Part shown: positions 53,698-63,031 of the stretch, piece by piece
How positions within the stretch are numbered: the first letter of the stretch is position 1
How the letters are laid out: the number at the start of each line of letters is the position of its first letter
DNA from: an uncultured Clostridia bacterium
Lineage (GTDB): Bacteria; Bacillota; Clostridia; Christensenellales; CAG-917
NCBI GenBank assembly: GCA_944358385.1
Contig: CALVQW010000002.1
Span: 1-64,000 of the forward strand
Direction: 5' to 3'
DNA length: 64,000 bases
Position numbers and translations under genes: made by a program
The notes under the pieces: model-generated
The model's database searches: none
The model's input: the letters and a program-made list of their open reading frames with translations, nothing else
Told to the model about the DNA's origin: nothing

Positions 53698-54835
53698 TAG
53701 TGTGCAAGAAGAGTCCCTTTTGACCTCCGACGGCGGCGATACGCAGGCGGCGGATGTCGGCAAGCCCATCATCGAGGTGGTGAACCTCACCAAGAAGTTC
53801 GGCGATCTGCTCGTGTTGGACGACATCTCCGAGAGCGTCAGAGTGGGGGAGAAGGTGGTGGTCATCGGACCTTCCGGCGGCGGCAAGTCCACCTTCCTCA
53901 GGTGTCTGAATTGCCTTGAAGATCCCACTTCCGGGCAGATATTCTTTGAGGGCGTCGACCTTGCCGACCTCAAGGTGGACATCAACGAGCATCGCAGAAA
54001 GATGGGCATGGTGTTCCAGCAGTTCAACCTGTTCAACAACCTCACCGTCAAGAAGAACATCACCCTCGCGCCCGTCAAGATCGGCATTGCGGACCTCAGG
54101 AAAGCCAAGCGTCACAACGCCTTCACGCCCCTTTACAACAAGCTCTTTGACAAGTTCGGCGCAAAGTACAACGAGCATATCGCAAAGAAGCGCGAAATGC
54201 TCCAAACGAAGGTTGAACAGCTCAGAACGGAGCTTGAACCCGTTGTTGAGGCGTGGGAGCAGACCAAGGCCGTCGAGGAAGTGGCGGGCAAGAGCGTCGT
54301 TTCTTACGATCCCGAACTCACCAAAAAGAAGCTTGCCATAGCCAACAAACTCGAACAGACGGAGCGCGCTCTCGCGCACGCCGTCCCCGCGGAGAGGAGA
54401 GAGTTTATCCCCCTTCCCGCCGACAGTGCCAAGGCGGTGCGCGAGGCAGCGGAGGAGAACGCCATGCGCCTTCTCAGACGCATAGGGCTTGAGGACAAGG
54501 CGGATGTCTATCCGTCCACCCTGTCCGGCGGGCAGAAACAGCGCGTCGCCATCGTCCGCGCCCTTGCCATGAACCCCAAAGTCATGCTCTTTGACGAGCC
54601 TACTTCCGCTCTCGATCCCGAGATGGTCGGCGAAGTGCTCGACCTCATCAAACAGGTCGCCGACGAGGGCATGACCATGGTCATCGTCACGCACGAGATG
54701 GGTTTCGCCCGCGAAGTCGGCACCCGCATCCTCTTCATGGCGGAAGGCAAAGTACTCGAGCAAGCGCCCCCCGAGGAGTTTTTCGGGAATCCGCAGCATC
54801 CCAGGCTGCGCGAGTTCCTCGCAAAAGTGTTGTAA
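53672..54835 (+). CDS. Amino-acid ABC transporter ATPase with a long helical insert
   Basis: 387 residues against about 245 for GlnQ/ArtP. The GTG at 53672 is preferred (AAGGAGG upstream); the frame is open further up but overlaps the permease. Walker [10 protein letters not shown] (66-74), Q-loop FQQFNLF (115-121), [15 protein letters not shown] (284-298), Walker [13 protein letters not shown] (304-315), His341. Between TLAPVKIG and [18 protein letters not shown], where relatives have about ten residues, lie about 120 residues (138-258) that are Lys/Glu-rich and look helical or coiled. The first 30 residues are an acidic extension. Confidence 0.92.
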   Translation: MTEELLQNDSVQEESLLTSDGGDTQAADVGKPIIEVVNLTKKFGDLLVLDDISESVRVGEKVVVIGPSGGGKSTFLRCLNCLEDPTSGQIFFEGVDLADLKVDINEHRRKMGMVFQQFNLFNNLTVKKNITLAPVKIGIADLRKAKRHNAFTPLYNKLFDKFGAKYNEHIAKKREMLQTKVEQLRTELEPVVEAWEQTKAVEEVAGKSVVSYDPELTKKKLAIANKLEQTERALAHAVPAERREFIPLPADSAKAVREAAEENAMRLLRRIGLEDKADVYPSTLSGGQKQRVAIVRALAMNPKVMLFDEPTSALDPEMVGEVLDLIKQVADEGMTMVIVTHEMGFAREVGTRILFMAEGKVLEQAPPEEFFGNPQHPRLREFLAKVL

Positions 54836-54960
54836 AACCGCGCTATTTGGCGCACAACTTTGTCAGCACCCCTTTTTCGGCTCGTTACGTACGCCTAAGT
54901 ACGCGCCTCACCGAAAAAAGGGGTGCTTTCGCGTTCTGCATCCAAATATCGCGGTTTTAC
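54832..54960. repeat. Long nested hairpin repeat at the ATPase stop
   Basis: Outer arms GTAAAACCGCGCTATTTGG / CCAAATATCGCGGTTTTAC, inner stem GCACCCCTTTTTTCGG-like (CACCCCTTTTTCGG / CCGAAAAAAGGGGTG), apex TTACGTACGCCTAAGTACG. The left arm includes the stop codon. Same family as 18667, 24117 and 55631, with a different inner stem. Confidence 0.65.
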
Positions 54961-55185
54961 TCGTCGCTATTCATGGGGCAGGGCGACCTCAGGCAACGCT
55001 TGCTCGGAGTTTGCGTCGTGCTCAAATACGCCCGCTCAAAATTTACTTCGTACTCAACGCTTTGATTAAGTGTGCGGCACAAGCGTACCCCGCCCACCCG
55101 ACCTTTGCGAGGGTGGCACACCCTCGCGCTTTTGTGGGGGCATTATACCCCCGCTTCTCCCATGCTATTGTTGTTCTCACCATAT

Positions 55186-55254
55186 TTTGTCAAGGAATTG
55201 CGCCGAAAAATTTTGCTTGCAACACAGGCAAAAATTTTCGCGCCCTTGACAACG
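55186..55254. repeat. MITE-like element with inverted ends, copy 2
   Basis: Left TTTGTCAAGGAATTGCGCCG (to 55220) and right GCAAAAATTTTCGCGCCCTT (55228-55254) are the same ends as at 19521-19679, but only about seven bases separate them here, so this is a minimal hairpin form. CATAT precedes both copies. Confidence 0.55.
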
Positions 55255-55378
55255 CTGTTTCGTTATGATCAAAACACGCGCGGAGCGGTTTCCCGCTCCG
55301 CGCCTTAATTGCTATATGACTTGCCGAACTCAGTTAGGCGGACTTTTTCCCCTCCGAGGTCTCGGCAGGACACCGCTA

Positions 55379-55448
55379 TTTAACAATTGGGGACGGGGCA
55401 AAATTGTTAAAAAAATTTAACATTTTTGCCCCGTCCCCAATTGTTAAA
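55379..55448. repeat. Perfect palindrome with GGGGACGGGGC arms
   Basis: TAACAATTGGGGACGGGGCA plus three bases pairs perfectly with its complement ending near 55447; the centre is itself TTGTTAAA...TTTAACA. GGGGAC-type palindromes of this kind are known as REP-like substrates of Y1 (RAYT) transposases; no such transposase gene is in the window. Confidence 0.6.
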
Positions 55449-55630
55449 TTTGGCTTTGAGAAAGCAGGTCGCTCACACATATGCTAATTCGCTGACGGCG
55501 TCATTCGGATGCAGAACGCGAAAACACCCTTGCCAATAAAACGATGGCGGAAGCCATCGCCACGCGGCGCGTAATTTCGTCTTCGAAATAGCAACGTCGT
55601 GTTCAAAGATACCCGTTCAAATTGGTCGTT

Positions 55631-55759
55631 GTCTGACGCGCTCATTTAGATGAGATGCGCGAAAAAGCCCCTTCCACAAAAGGGAGCGTACTAAGTCGTA
55701 CGTGACCGCATTGCGGAAGGGGCTTTGACAAAGCAGGTCGCTAAATGAGCGCGTCAGAC
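55631..55759. repeat. Long nested hairpin repeat at the SPFH gene end
   Basis: GTCTGACGCGCTCATTTA (55631-55648) is perfectly inverted at 55742-55759, which covers the stop of the minus-strand SPFH gene. Inner stem AAAGCCCCTTCC/GGAAGGGGCTTT; apex with GTACTAAGTCGTACGTGA, the inverted version of the family apex. Confidence 0.65.
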
Positions 55760-56692
55760 TGTGCCGCTGTTGACTATGGGTTGAGTGTCTTTATTAGCAC
55801 ACAACACCACCATCAGGTTGGAGACCATTTGCGCTTTGCGGTCGTCGTCGAGGGAGACGAGTCCCGTTTCGCCGAGTTTGGCGAGGGCGAGTTCCACCAT
55901 GCCGACCGCGCCTTCCACAATGGTGGTGCGGGCGTCCACTATGGCTTTTGCCTGCTGGCGTTGGAGCATTGCGGCGGCGATCTCCTGCGCGTAGGCAAGG
56001 TGAGCGATGCGCGCTTCGACGACCTCTATGCCCGCGATCTCGACGCGCTGTTGAAGGTCCAGGCAAAGGGTAGCGGCGATCTCCTGCGCGCTGCCGCGGA
56101 GGGACTTTTCGTCGTCCTCGGTGACGTCGTAGGGATATTGCCTTGCGATGTTTCTTATCGCGGCGTCGCTCTGTATTGCAATGAAGTTGACGTAGTTGTC
56201 CACATTGAACACCGCTTTTGCGGCGTCGCGGATGCGCCATATGACGACGACGCCTATCTCGATGGGGTTGCCGTCGGCGTCGTTGACCTTCTGTTTCTCG
56301 TTGTTGAGCGTCATGGCTTTGAGGGAGACGTGCTTTCTGCGCGGTCCCATCGCGGCTGCGGCGGGGTTGAACTTGCGGCAGAAGGGGCTGTACCAATAGT
56401 AGCCTTCCTCCCTGATCGTCCCCTTATATTTGCCGAAGAGGGTGAGCACCACCGCCTCGTTGGGGGCGATGACGCAGTAGCCGTACAGCAGGAAGAGCCA
56501 GACGGGGATGAGCAGGAACCCGATGACGAACACGGGGGTGATGTCGAACACTCCGCCCGTTGCGATCATGACCACGGAACCCGCTATGAGCAACAGATTG
56601 AGAGCGAGCATGATATAGCCGCTCATGGGTTTCAAGAGTTTCTCGGTATAGCCGACGCCTTTGACCTCGGCGGGAACGGTGTTATTGTCCAT
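55754..56692 (-). CDS. SPFH/band-7 membrane protein
   Basis: 312 residues from the ATG at 56692 (SD CAGGAGGTAATT). Two hydrophobic helices (about 23-45 and 50-70), then an SPFH domain ([63 protein letters not shown]) and a coiled region rich in Ala/Glu ([20 protein letters not shown]). Such proteins form membrane-associated rings or scaffolds that organise lipids and proteases. No NfeD or protease partner is adjacent. Confidence 0.88.
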   Translation of the reverse strand: MDNNTVPAEVKGVGYTEKLLKPMSGYIMLALNLLLIAGSVVMIATGGVFDITPVFVIGFLLIPVWLFLLYGYCVIAPNEAVVLTLFGKYKGTIREEGYYWYSPFCRKFNPAAAAMGPRRKHVSLKAMTLNNEKQKVNDADGNPIEIGVVVIWRIRDAAKAVFNVDNYVNFIAIQSDAAIRNIARQYPYDVTEDDEKSLRGSAQEIAATLCLDLQQRVEIAGIEVVEARIAHLAYAQEIAAAMLQRQQAKAIVDARTTIVEGAVGMVELALAKLGETGLVSLDDDRKAQMVSNLMVVLCANKDTQPIVNSGTV

Positions 56693-56861
56693 AATTACCT
56701 CCTGTTCCGATTTTAGCAAGGGGAGGTGCGGTTGTCAATGCCGTATCCGCGCGGCGGCGGGCGGAAAAATTTGCGGCGGGCGGGAAATTGTTTGTATTTT
56801 AAGCTGCTTTACATAATACGCTCTTAATGTTATTATTAAAAATAAACAAAAAGGGAAAGCA

Positions 56862-57848
56862 GTGAAATATACCGCGCTCAAAGCTCATCTCGACGCGGCT
56901 AAGGTGGGTGCAGCCCCCTTCGCTCCGTGTTACATAGTGTACGGCGACGACGCCTGGCTCAGGCAGTCCGCCGTGTCCATGTTCCGCGCTCTTGTGGAAC
57001 AGGAGTACGCGAGCTTCAATTTCTCTCTCATCCCCGCATCCGGCGGCGCGGGAGAGGCGGTGTTCACTCTCAACACCTTCCCCGTCTTTGACGAGCGCAG
57101 GGTGGTGGTGGTCCGCGACGTGAGCGAGAAACTCCCCGCGGCGGACATCGCGGCGTATGAGAGCTATCTCGGATCGCCCGCGGCGGAATCCGTGCTGGTG
57201 TTCGAGTGCGAGAGCGGCGGCGAGAAGTCCCTGCCTTTCAAGTCGGCGGAGAGGGTGGATTGCAACCGTCTCGCCGAGGCGGAGATCTCCCTCATAGTGA
57301 AAGGGATGCTGGATGCAGAGCCGAGACGTACCATGCGTCCCGACGCGCTGCACGAGTTGGTGACCAGGACGCTCGCGGATATGTCCCGCATCTCCTGCGA
57401 GGTGGCGAAGCTCAAAGCGTATTGCGACTCCGAGATCACCCGCGAGGACGTCGCCGTCATGACTTCGGCGGAGCCGGACCTCAGGATATTCCAACTTTCG
57501 GACGCGATGGGCGCGAAGGATCACGACCGCGCGCTCAGGGTGCTCACCGCGCTTCTCGACGACGGTCTGCGTCCCATGACGGTGATCAACATGCTGTACG
57601 GCTACTATCGCCGCATGCTGCACGTCGAGCTGCACAAGGACGAGCCGCCGGAGAAGGTGGCGGCACTCCTCGGCGTCAAGCCGGGCGCGCTCTATCACGT
57701 GAAAAAAGCGTCCTCGTCCTATACGCAGGTCAAATTGAAGAAGTGTGTGGACTATCTCCACTCGCTGCAATGCGCCGTCCTCACGGGCAGACGGACGGAG
57801 GAGAGCGCGATGCACGATGCGGTGCTCACGCTCATGAGCCAGGTGTGA
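56862..57848 (+). CDS. holA: DNA polymerase III, delta subunit
   Basis: 328 residues, GTG start at 56862 with weak SD AAAGGG. Delta opens the beta clamp within the clamp loader. Recognised by the fold order: YIVYGDDAWLRQSAVSMFRA (AAA-like but without a P-loop), VVVVRDVSEKLP, then RIFQLSDAMGAKDHDRALRVL and the C-terminal collar helices. Length fits HolA. First of a plus-strand run holA, membrane protein, cdaA, DUF1015, aspartokinase. Confidence 0.88.
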   Translation: MKYTALKAHLDAAKVGAAPFAPCYIVYGDDAWLRQSAVSMFRALVEQEYASFNFSLIPASGGAGEAVFTLNTFPVFDERRVVVVRDVSEKLPAADIAAYESYLGSPAAESVLVFECESGGEKSLPFKSAERVDCNRLAEAEISLIVKGMLDAEPRRTMRPDALHELVTRTLADMSRISCEVAKLKAYCDSEITREDVAVMTSAEPDLRIFQLSDAMGAKDHDRALRVLTALLDDGLRPMTVINMLYGYYRRMLHVELHKDEPPEKVAALLGVKPGALYHVKKASSSYTQVKLKKCVDYLHSLQCAVLTGRRTEESAMHDAVLTLMSQV

Positions 57849-57849
57849 T

Positions 57850-58758
57850 ATGCAAGTCAATGTGAAGATAAAGAGTTTCAAACCCATCATCCCCGACAAG
57901 TGGAGCGGTCTCATTTGGGTGACGATGTTCATCGCGGGCATCATCCGCAACATCGTGCCTTTCGTGAGCGGTTTTGCGGGACTCACCGAACCTGCCGACA
58001 TCACCTTGCAGGTCATCTATAGCTTGCTGGAATACGGCGCGCTGCCCATGGTGGTGTGCTATGTGTTCTCCCTCGTCCTGTTCACCATGTCGGCGAGAAG
58101 GAGAGCGGTGTCCCTCAGACGCAACGACTTTGTCTATCTGTGCATGCTCTTCACGTCGGCGGCGTATCTCCTTATGGGCATCATAGAGTGCTTCTCCTTC
58201 CTCGACGAAGGAGTGTACGCCTACACCTCGCAGCTCCTCAACATGACGGTGCTGACGGGTGCGTACTGCGCGATGTTCTTCGCGGTGCTTGCGCCGCGCA
58301 TGGACCCGCGCCAAAAATACTACAACTTCACGTCATGGGCGTCGCTCTACCTCGGTTTGCAGGGCTTGCGCACCGTGCTTACGTCGGCGGGATGTCTGAT
58401 ATTGAAGTACGGCGCGAACATAAACCCGGAATTTGCCGAGTTTTTGGAGACCTACGGATATAGCGCGCTCGCGGGTGAGGGATATGCCATAGCAGCCATC
58501 ATCGCGCTCTGCCTGCTCGCGGCGTGGAGCGTGGCGGCGGGAGTGGTCACTTACCTGCTGCAAAAGAAGGCGAAAAGCTATGTGCCTCCCGCGCCCCGCG
58601 TGTCGCCTTTCACCCCTCCGCAGCAGCCTGCCTCTCCCTTTGACGAGTTCAACGGCGGAAGCGGCGGCGGCAATGCGGGCAGCGTTGACGGCAGCGTCGG
58701 CGGAGGCTCCGGGCAGAGCGGAGACGGCGGGAAAGTCTTTGACGAGTTCGATCTGTGA
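57850..58758 (+). CDS. Six-helix membrane protein with Gly/Ser tail
   Basis: 302 residues, one base after holA. About six hydrophobic segments between residues 20 and 240, then a Pro-rich stretch and a disordered Gly/Ser tail in which a short motif occurs twice (PFDEFNG at about 264 and VFDEFDL at the end). No family recognised. Its place before cdaA suggests a link to envelope homeostasis, but that is only context. Confidence 0.65.
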   Translation: MQVNVKIKSFKPIIPDKWSGLIWVTMFIAGIIRNIVPFVSGFAGLTEPADITLQVIYSLLEYGALPMVVCYVFSLVLFTMSARRRAVSLRRNDFVYLCMLFTSAAYLLMGIIECFSFLDEGVYAYTSQLLNMTVLTGAYCAMFFAVLAPRMDPRQKYYNFTSWASLYLGLQGLRTVLTSAGCLILKYGANINPEFAEFLETYGYSALAGEGYAIAAIIALCLLAAWSVAAGVVTYLLQKKAKSYVPPAPRVSPFTPPQQPASPFDEFNGGSGGGNAGSVDGSVGGGSGQSGDGGKVFDEFDL

Positions 58759-58802
58759 TCGGTGTCGGATCGACGGGAAATTTGAAGGAAGGAGGAGGAA
58801 GT

Positions 58803-59663
58803 ATGTACGATTTTGCGGGCTATGCCAAAAATCTTGACTACTACGCCATAATCGACGGCGTGGTGCTTGTCGCCGCGCTCGCGCTGCTCGTCATGCTCTT
58901 TGCGTACAGGCGCAACATCCGCGTCATGATCGTGGTGCTCTCCGTCGCGGTGCTGGAAGTGCTGGTGATGGTGCTGTCCTCTATGAGCGACCACGAGATA
59001 CTCACCGTGTCACGGTATATTCTCCATTACTCAATGATCGCGCTCATAGTGATGTGCTGCGTCGTCTATCAGAGCGACCTCAAAGCCATATTCCAGCGCA
59101 TCACCAATCCGCGCGGGCTGACCGCCTTCAACGACGGGCTTAACAGCGATGACGAGCTGAGGGAGACCACGGCGGAGATACTCAGTGCGTGCCAGGATAT
59201 GGCGAAACAGGACGTCGGTGCGATCATCATCATCGACAGCAACAACAGCATCAACGATACGGTGCTGAGTTCCGGGACCATGCTCAATGCCGAGCTTACT
59301 GCCGCGCTGTTGGAGAGCATCTTCAACACCAAAGCCCCCCTCCACGACGGGGCGGTCATCGTGCGCGGCAACAAGGTGGTGGCGGCGGGCTGTTTCCTCC
59401 CCCTCACCCAGCGCAATATCAACAAGGAGATGGGCACGCGTCACCGTGCGGCGATCGGCATCACGGAGGATACGGACGTCCTTTCCATAGTCGTCAGCGA
59501 GGAGACGGGCATCATCTCCGTCGTCAAACGCGGCGAGATCAAACGCTATATGACCATGGACAAATTGAAGGACGAGATCGAGGAAGCCTTCGGCATCTCG
59601 CCTAACGCCATCGCCAAAAGACAGGCGAAAGAGGATAAAAAACATCACGGGAGAATGCAATGA
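58803..59663 (+). CDS. cdaA: Diadenylate cyclase, CdaA-type
   Basis: 286 residues from the ATG at 58803 (SD AAGGAGGAGG). Makes c-di-AMP from two ATP. Three N-terminal membrane helices, then the DAC domain with the two signatures APLHDGAVIVRG (DGA) and GTRHRAAIGI (RHR) and ITEDTDVLSIVVSEETG. CdaA is the usual Bacillota housekeeping enzyme and is normally followed by cdaR and glmM; here DUF1015 and aspartokinase follow, so the context is unusual. Overlaps the next gene (ATGA). Confidence 0.92.
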   Translation: MYDFAGYAKNLDYYAIIDGVVLVAALALLVMLFAYRRNIRVMIVVLSVAVLEVLVMVLSSMSDHEILTVSRYILHYSMIALIVMCCVVYQSDLKAIFQRITNPRGLTAFNDGLNSDDELRETTAEILSACQDMAKQDVGAIIIIDSNNSINDTVLSSGTMLNAELTAALLESIFNTKAPLHDGAVIVRGNKVVAAGCFLPLTQRNINKEMGTRHRAAIGITEDTDVLSIVVSEETGIISVVKRGEIKRYMTMDKLKDEIEEAFGISPNAIAKRQAKEDKKHHGRMQ

Positions 59664-60880
59664 AAACGGTAAAGCCTTTCGACATACTGCTGCCCGAGGT
59701 CGAGCAGCCCGAAAAATTCGCGGTGGTTTCCTGCGATCAGTTCACTTCCCAGAGGGACTATTGGGACAAACTCGCGCGCGAGGTGGGAGACGCTCCCAGC
59801 GCGCTCAAGCTCATCTTCCCCGAGGTCTACCTTGAGGACGGCGACGCCGAGAAGAGGATAGAGGACATCAATAAGACCATGCTGGACTATCTGGCGGGCG
59901 GAGTGTTCCGCACCCTCAAAGACAGCTTCGTCCTCGTCAAGAGGGAGACCGCCTACGGCAACACCCGCCTCGGCATCATCGCTCCCGTGGACTTGGAGGA
60001 ATATTCCTACGTCCATCCCACGGAGGCGACCATCCGCGCGACGGAGGGCGTCGTTGCCAACCGCATCCCCCCGCGTCTCGCCATAAGGGAGAACGCGTCG
60101 GTGGAGCTGCCGCACGTCATACTCCTCATCGACGACCGCGATAAGAACGTCATCGAGCCGTACTACAAAAAGAGGAACGAGCTGGAAAAACTCTATGACT
60201 TCGACCTCAACATGAACGGCGGTCATTTGACGGGATGGAGACTTGACGCGCACGAAGTGATCGCTAAACTCGAAGATCATGCAAATAAGGTGAGAGGGCT
60301 TTACGGTATGGAGACGGATTTCGTCTTTGCCGTCGGCGACGGCAATCACTCCCTCGCCACCGCACAGGCGCATTGGAAAAAGGTGCGAAAGACACTTTCC
60401 GCAGAGGAGAGGGAGAACCACCCCGCGCGTTACGCGCTCGTGGAGATCGAGAACCTGCACTGCGACGGGATAGTGTTCGAACCCATCCACCGCTTCGTGT
60501 TCGGAGTGGACGACGCCGATTTCGTGCTGTATATGTCCACCGTCCTGAAGGGGGAGAGTAGGCTCAAACTCTTCACCACCAACATGGAGTACACAATAGC
60601 GGTCAACGCCAACAGCACGGAGGCGATCGCCGAGGTGCAGGACGCCATAGACGCGTACATTTCGGCGCATCCCGGCGCGAGCGTGGACTACATACACGGG
60701 CTTGAGAACCTGCACGCCGTTGCGGACACTTCCGACGGCGTGGCGGTGCAGATGCCCTGCATAGAAAAGACGGAACTCTTCGGCTACGTCGCCGAGCACG
60801 GCAACCTTTGCAGAAAGGCGTTCTCCATGGGCGAGGCGGAGGAAAAACGCTACTATTTCGAGGCTAAGAAGATCAGATAA
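59660..60880 (+). CDS. DUF1015 family protein
   Basis: 406 residues, start overlapping the cdaA stop. Recognised by the family landmarks PEVEQPEKFAVVSCDQFTSQ, VVANRIPPRLAIRENASVEL and especially VGDGNHSLATAQAHW. DUF1015 is related to ParB-fold/SerK-like nucleotide-using proteins; the reaction is uncertain. Followed after 41 bases by the aspartokinase gene, which may hint at amino-acid metabolism. Confidence 0.85.
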   Translation: MKTVKPFDILLPEVEQPEKFAVVSCDQFTSQRDYWDKLAREVGDAPSALKLIFPEVYLEDGDAEKRIEDINKTMLDYLAGGVFRTLKDSFVLVKRETAYGNTRLGIIAPVDLEEYSYVHPTEATIRATEGVVANRIPPRLAIRENASVELPHVILLIDDRDKNVIEPYYKKRNELEKLYDFDLNMNGGHLTGWRLDAHEVIAKLEDHANKVRGLYGMETDFVFAVGDGNHSLATAQAHWKKVRKTLSAEERENHPARYALVEIENLHCDGIVFEPIHRFVFGVDDADFVLYMSTVLKGESRLKLFTTNMEYTIAVNANSTEAIAEVQDAIDAYISAHPGASVDYIHGLENLHAVADTSDGVAVQMPCIEKTELFGYVAEHGNLCRKAFSMGEAEEKRYYFEAKKIR

Positions 60881-60921
60881 CACCACAAGAAAAGGATACA
60901 TATTTTACAACAGAGGGTACT

Positions 60922-62229
60922 ATGAAAGTTTGCAAATTCGGCGGCACATCAATGGCAAACAGCACCACCGTCTCACAGGTGGCGGACATCGTCTCGTCCG
61001 ACGCGAGCCGCGCTTACGTCGTGGTCTCCGCGCCCGGCAAACGCGATCCCGCGGACGTCAAAGTCACGGACGCGCTCTATGCGTGCGCGCGTGAGAAAAA
61101 CGAGAAGGGCAACTGCGACGAGACTTTTGCCGTCATCAGAAAGAGATTTACGGACATCGAGAGCGAGCTTGGGATCGACGTCGGCATGGCTGCCGCGCTC
61201 GACGACATCAAAGAGAAGATAGAGCAGGGCGCGGGCGTGGATTACATCGCCTCCCGCGGCGAATACCTCAGTGCCAAGGTGCTTGCGGCAAAACTCGGAG
61301 TGGAGTTCGTGGACACGCAGGACCTCATCAAGTTCGGCACGAAAGGGGAGCTTTTGCTCGACATCTCCCTCGATCTTCTGCGCGCAAGGCTCGCGGACAT
61401 CCCGCGCGCGGTGTTGCCCGGCTTCTACGGCTCGGACAAGGACGGCGTGGTCAAGACGTTCAGCAGAGGCGGCTCGGACATCACGGGCGCGATCGTCGCG
61501 CGTGCGGTGGGCGCGGAAGTCTACGAGAATTGGACGGATGTGGACGGCTTCCTCACTGCCGATCCCCGCATCATCGACCACCCCGCCATCATCGATTGTC
61601 TGAGCTATAAGGAGCTGAGGGAACTTGCGTATATGGGCGCGGAGGTGCTGCACCCCGAGTCCATCTTCCCCGTGCGCAGCGCGGGCATCCCCATCAACAT
61701 CCGCAACACCTTCAACCCTTCCGCAAAAGGCACCATGATCGTCCCCGACGGCAAACAGCGCGTCACGGGCAGAGTGGTCACGGGCATCGCGGGCAGAAAG
61801 GGTTTCACCATCATCAACATCGAGAAGGATATGATGAACAGCGAGATCGGCTTCTGCCGCAAGGCGTTGAGCGTGCTGGAATGCGAGGGCGTTTCCTTCG
61901 AGCATATGCCCTCCGGCATTGACACCCTCTCCCTCGTCATACGTGACGAGTGCCTCGGCGGCAATGCGCAAAGGCTGGTCGGCAAGCTCCGCGACGCGCT
62001 CGGCGCGGACAGCATCGACATCCACAGCGGTCTCTCTCTCATCGCTACCGTCGGTCACAACATGGCGTCCCGCCAAGGCACCGCGGCGACCATCTTCACC
62101 GCTCTCGCCGACAGCCACATCAATGTCCGCATGATCGACCAAGGCTCCTCGGAGATGAACATAATCGTGGGTGTTGACACCTTTGATTATGAGAAGGCGA
62201 TAGCAGCGATCTATTATGCATTCTGCTGA
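60922..62229 (+). CDS. lysC: Aspartate kinase
   Basis: 435 residues; SD AGAGGGTACT. Phosphorylates aspartate, the committed step to lysine, threonine and methionine. Substrate motif KFGGTSMANS (5-14), FSRGGSDITGAI and NWTDVDGFLTADPRI in the kinase domain, then two ACT repeats (FTIINIEKDMMNSEIG and ATVGHNMASRQGTAATIFTA). A monofunctional, roughly 435-residue form. Confidence 0.95.
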   Translation: MKVCKFGGTSMANSTTVSQVADIVSSDASRAYVVVSAPGKRDPADVKVTDALYACAREKNEKGNCDETFAVIRKRFTDIESELGIDVGMAAALDDIKEKIEQGAGVDYIASRGEYLSAKVLAAKLGVEFVDTQDLIKFGTKGELLLDISLDLLRARLADIPRAVLPGFYGSDKDGVVKTFSRGGSDITGAIVARAVGAEVYENWTDVDGFLTADPRIIDHPAIIDCLSYKELRELAYMGAEVLHPESIFPVRSAGIPINIRNTFNPSAKGTMIVPDGKQRVTGRVVTGIAGRKGFTIINIEKDMMNSEIGFCRKALSVLECEGVSFEHMPSGIDTLSLVIRDECLGGNAQRLVGKLRDALGADSIDIHSGLSLIATVGHNMASRQGTAATIFTALADSHINVRMIDQGSSEMNIIVGVDTFDYEKAIAAIYYAFC

Positions 62230-63031
62230 CGGCGTCATTTAGCGCAGAACTTTGTCAGCACCCCTGTCTTTTGGCAGGGGTTTTCGTTTTAAAACATACT
62301 GCTGACAAGCTGTACGTCTCGCGGGGGAGTGAGAATACCCCCTCCTTCCCTTCGGGCTTTCCTCCCCCGTGCCGATTAGAGTCCACTCCTCGCATCTTGC
62401 GGGACTAACGATACATCTCTACAAGGTTTTATTTCTCGCACTCACATAACTAAGCGGATAACTGCACTCACTGAATACCCGGCACGGGCGGAGGAATTCG
62501 GCACTCGGGCACAAGTTCTACCCCTATTTAGTTGTACGTTAGCCCTCGGCACTCAGATAGTCGCCGCCCTGCGGCTCCGAATCCGTCTCCGAAAGAGTGC
62601 GCGTAAGTTTAGCTCCGAACGAGTATCCGTCGTGTTCATACAACATTTCCTCGGAGTTTCTAGCAAACAAAACAATTTTTATATCCCAAACAGCACGGGA
62701 GCGCATTTTGCCCCCACCCTCGCAGAAACCTTAAAAAATTTGAGTGTGTCTTGAAAAAGGCGGACGGGAATGAGTACTATTATGTTTCGTACGCGGAAGA
62801 AGGTGCCGTCCCGGAGAAGACCATAAACGGTTTGTCCGTGAGGGAGAGGCAGTAAAAGGTAGACTCCCTTAACGCCGAAAGCCCCGTTGCGTTTGCGCAA
62901 GGTGTGCGCCGAAAGGCGCGAGGGGCTGCACAAGGTGTTTATCACCGAAAAATGAGCTTAAACAAAGAAAACGGAAACGTCAAATGGCGTTTCCGTTTTT
63001 TGATGTGCTTTTTGCTGCCGGACAGCGGGGA
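62230..63031. other. Intergenic region with repeats and a possible gene remnant
   Basis: A short hairpin follows lysC (CCCCTGTCTTTTGGCAGGGG, 62264-62283). Bases 62396-62470 share TGCGGGACTAAC...CGCACTCACATAAC with 19078-19137, and 62577-62640 carries CTCCGAAAGAGTGCGCGT-type repeats. On the plus strand 62736-62855 is open and protein-like (ADGNEYYYVSYAEEGAV, then stop) but has no start or SD, so it may be the tail of a decayed gene. Terminator at 62977-63001. Confidence 0.4.
62977..63001. terminator. Terminator of the acyl-CoA synthetase gene
   Basis: AACGGAAACG-TCAAATG-GCGTTTCCGTT with A and T runs on both sides; on the minus strand it follows the stop at 63032. Confidence 0.75.

Larger units (their letters stand above)
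54961..55753. other. Gene-free repeat-rich region
   Basis: Holds CTCGGAGTTTGCGTCGTG/CTCAAATACGC-type repeats (about 55005-55075), TIR element copy 2, a hairpin GCGCGGAGCGG-TTTC-CCGCTCCGCGC (about 55276-55303), a long palindrome (55379-55448) and a nested hairpin (55631-55759). No ORF has an SD. Confidence 0.6.

Noticed and set aside
62679-62945. 88-codon minus-strand ORF before the acyl-CoA synthetase end
   Set aside because: No SD, spans repeat-rich DNA, and the opposite strand shows a more protein-like reading.
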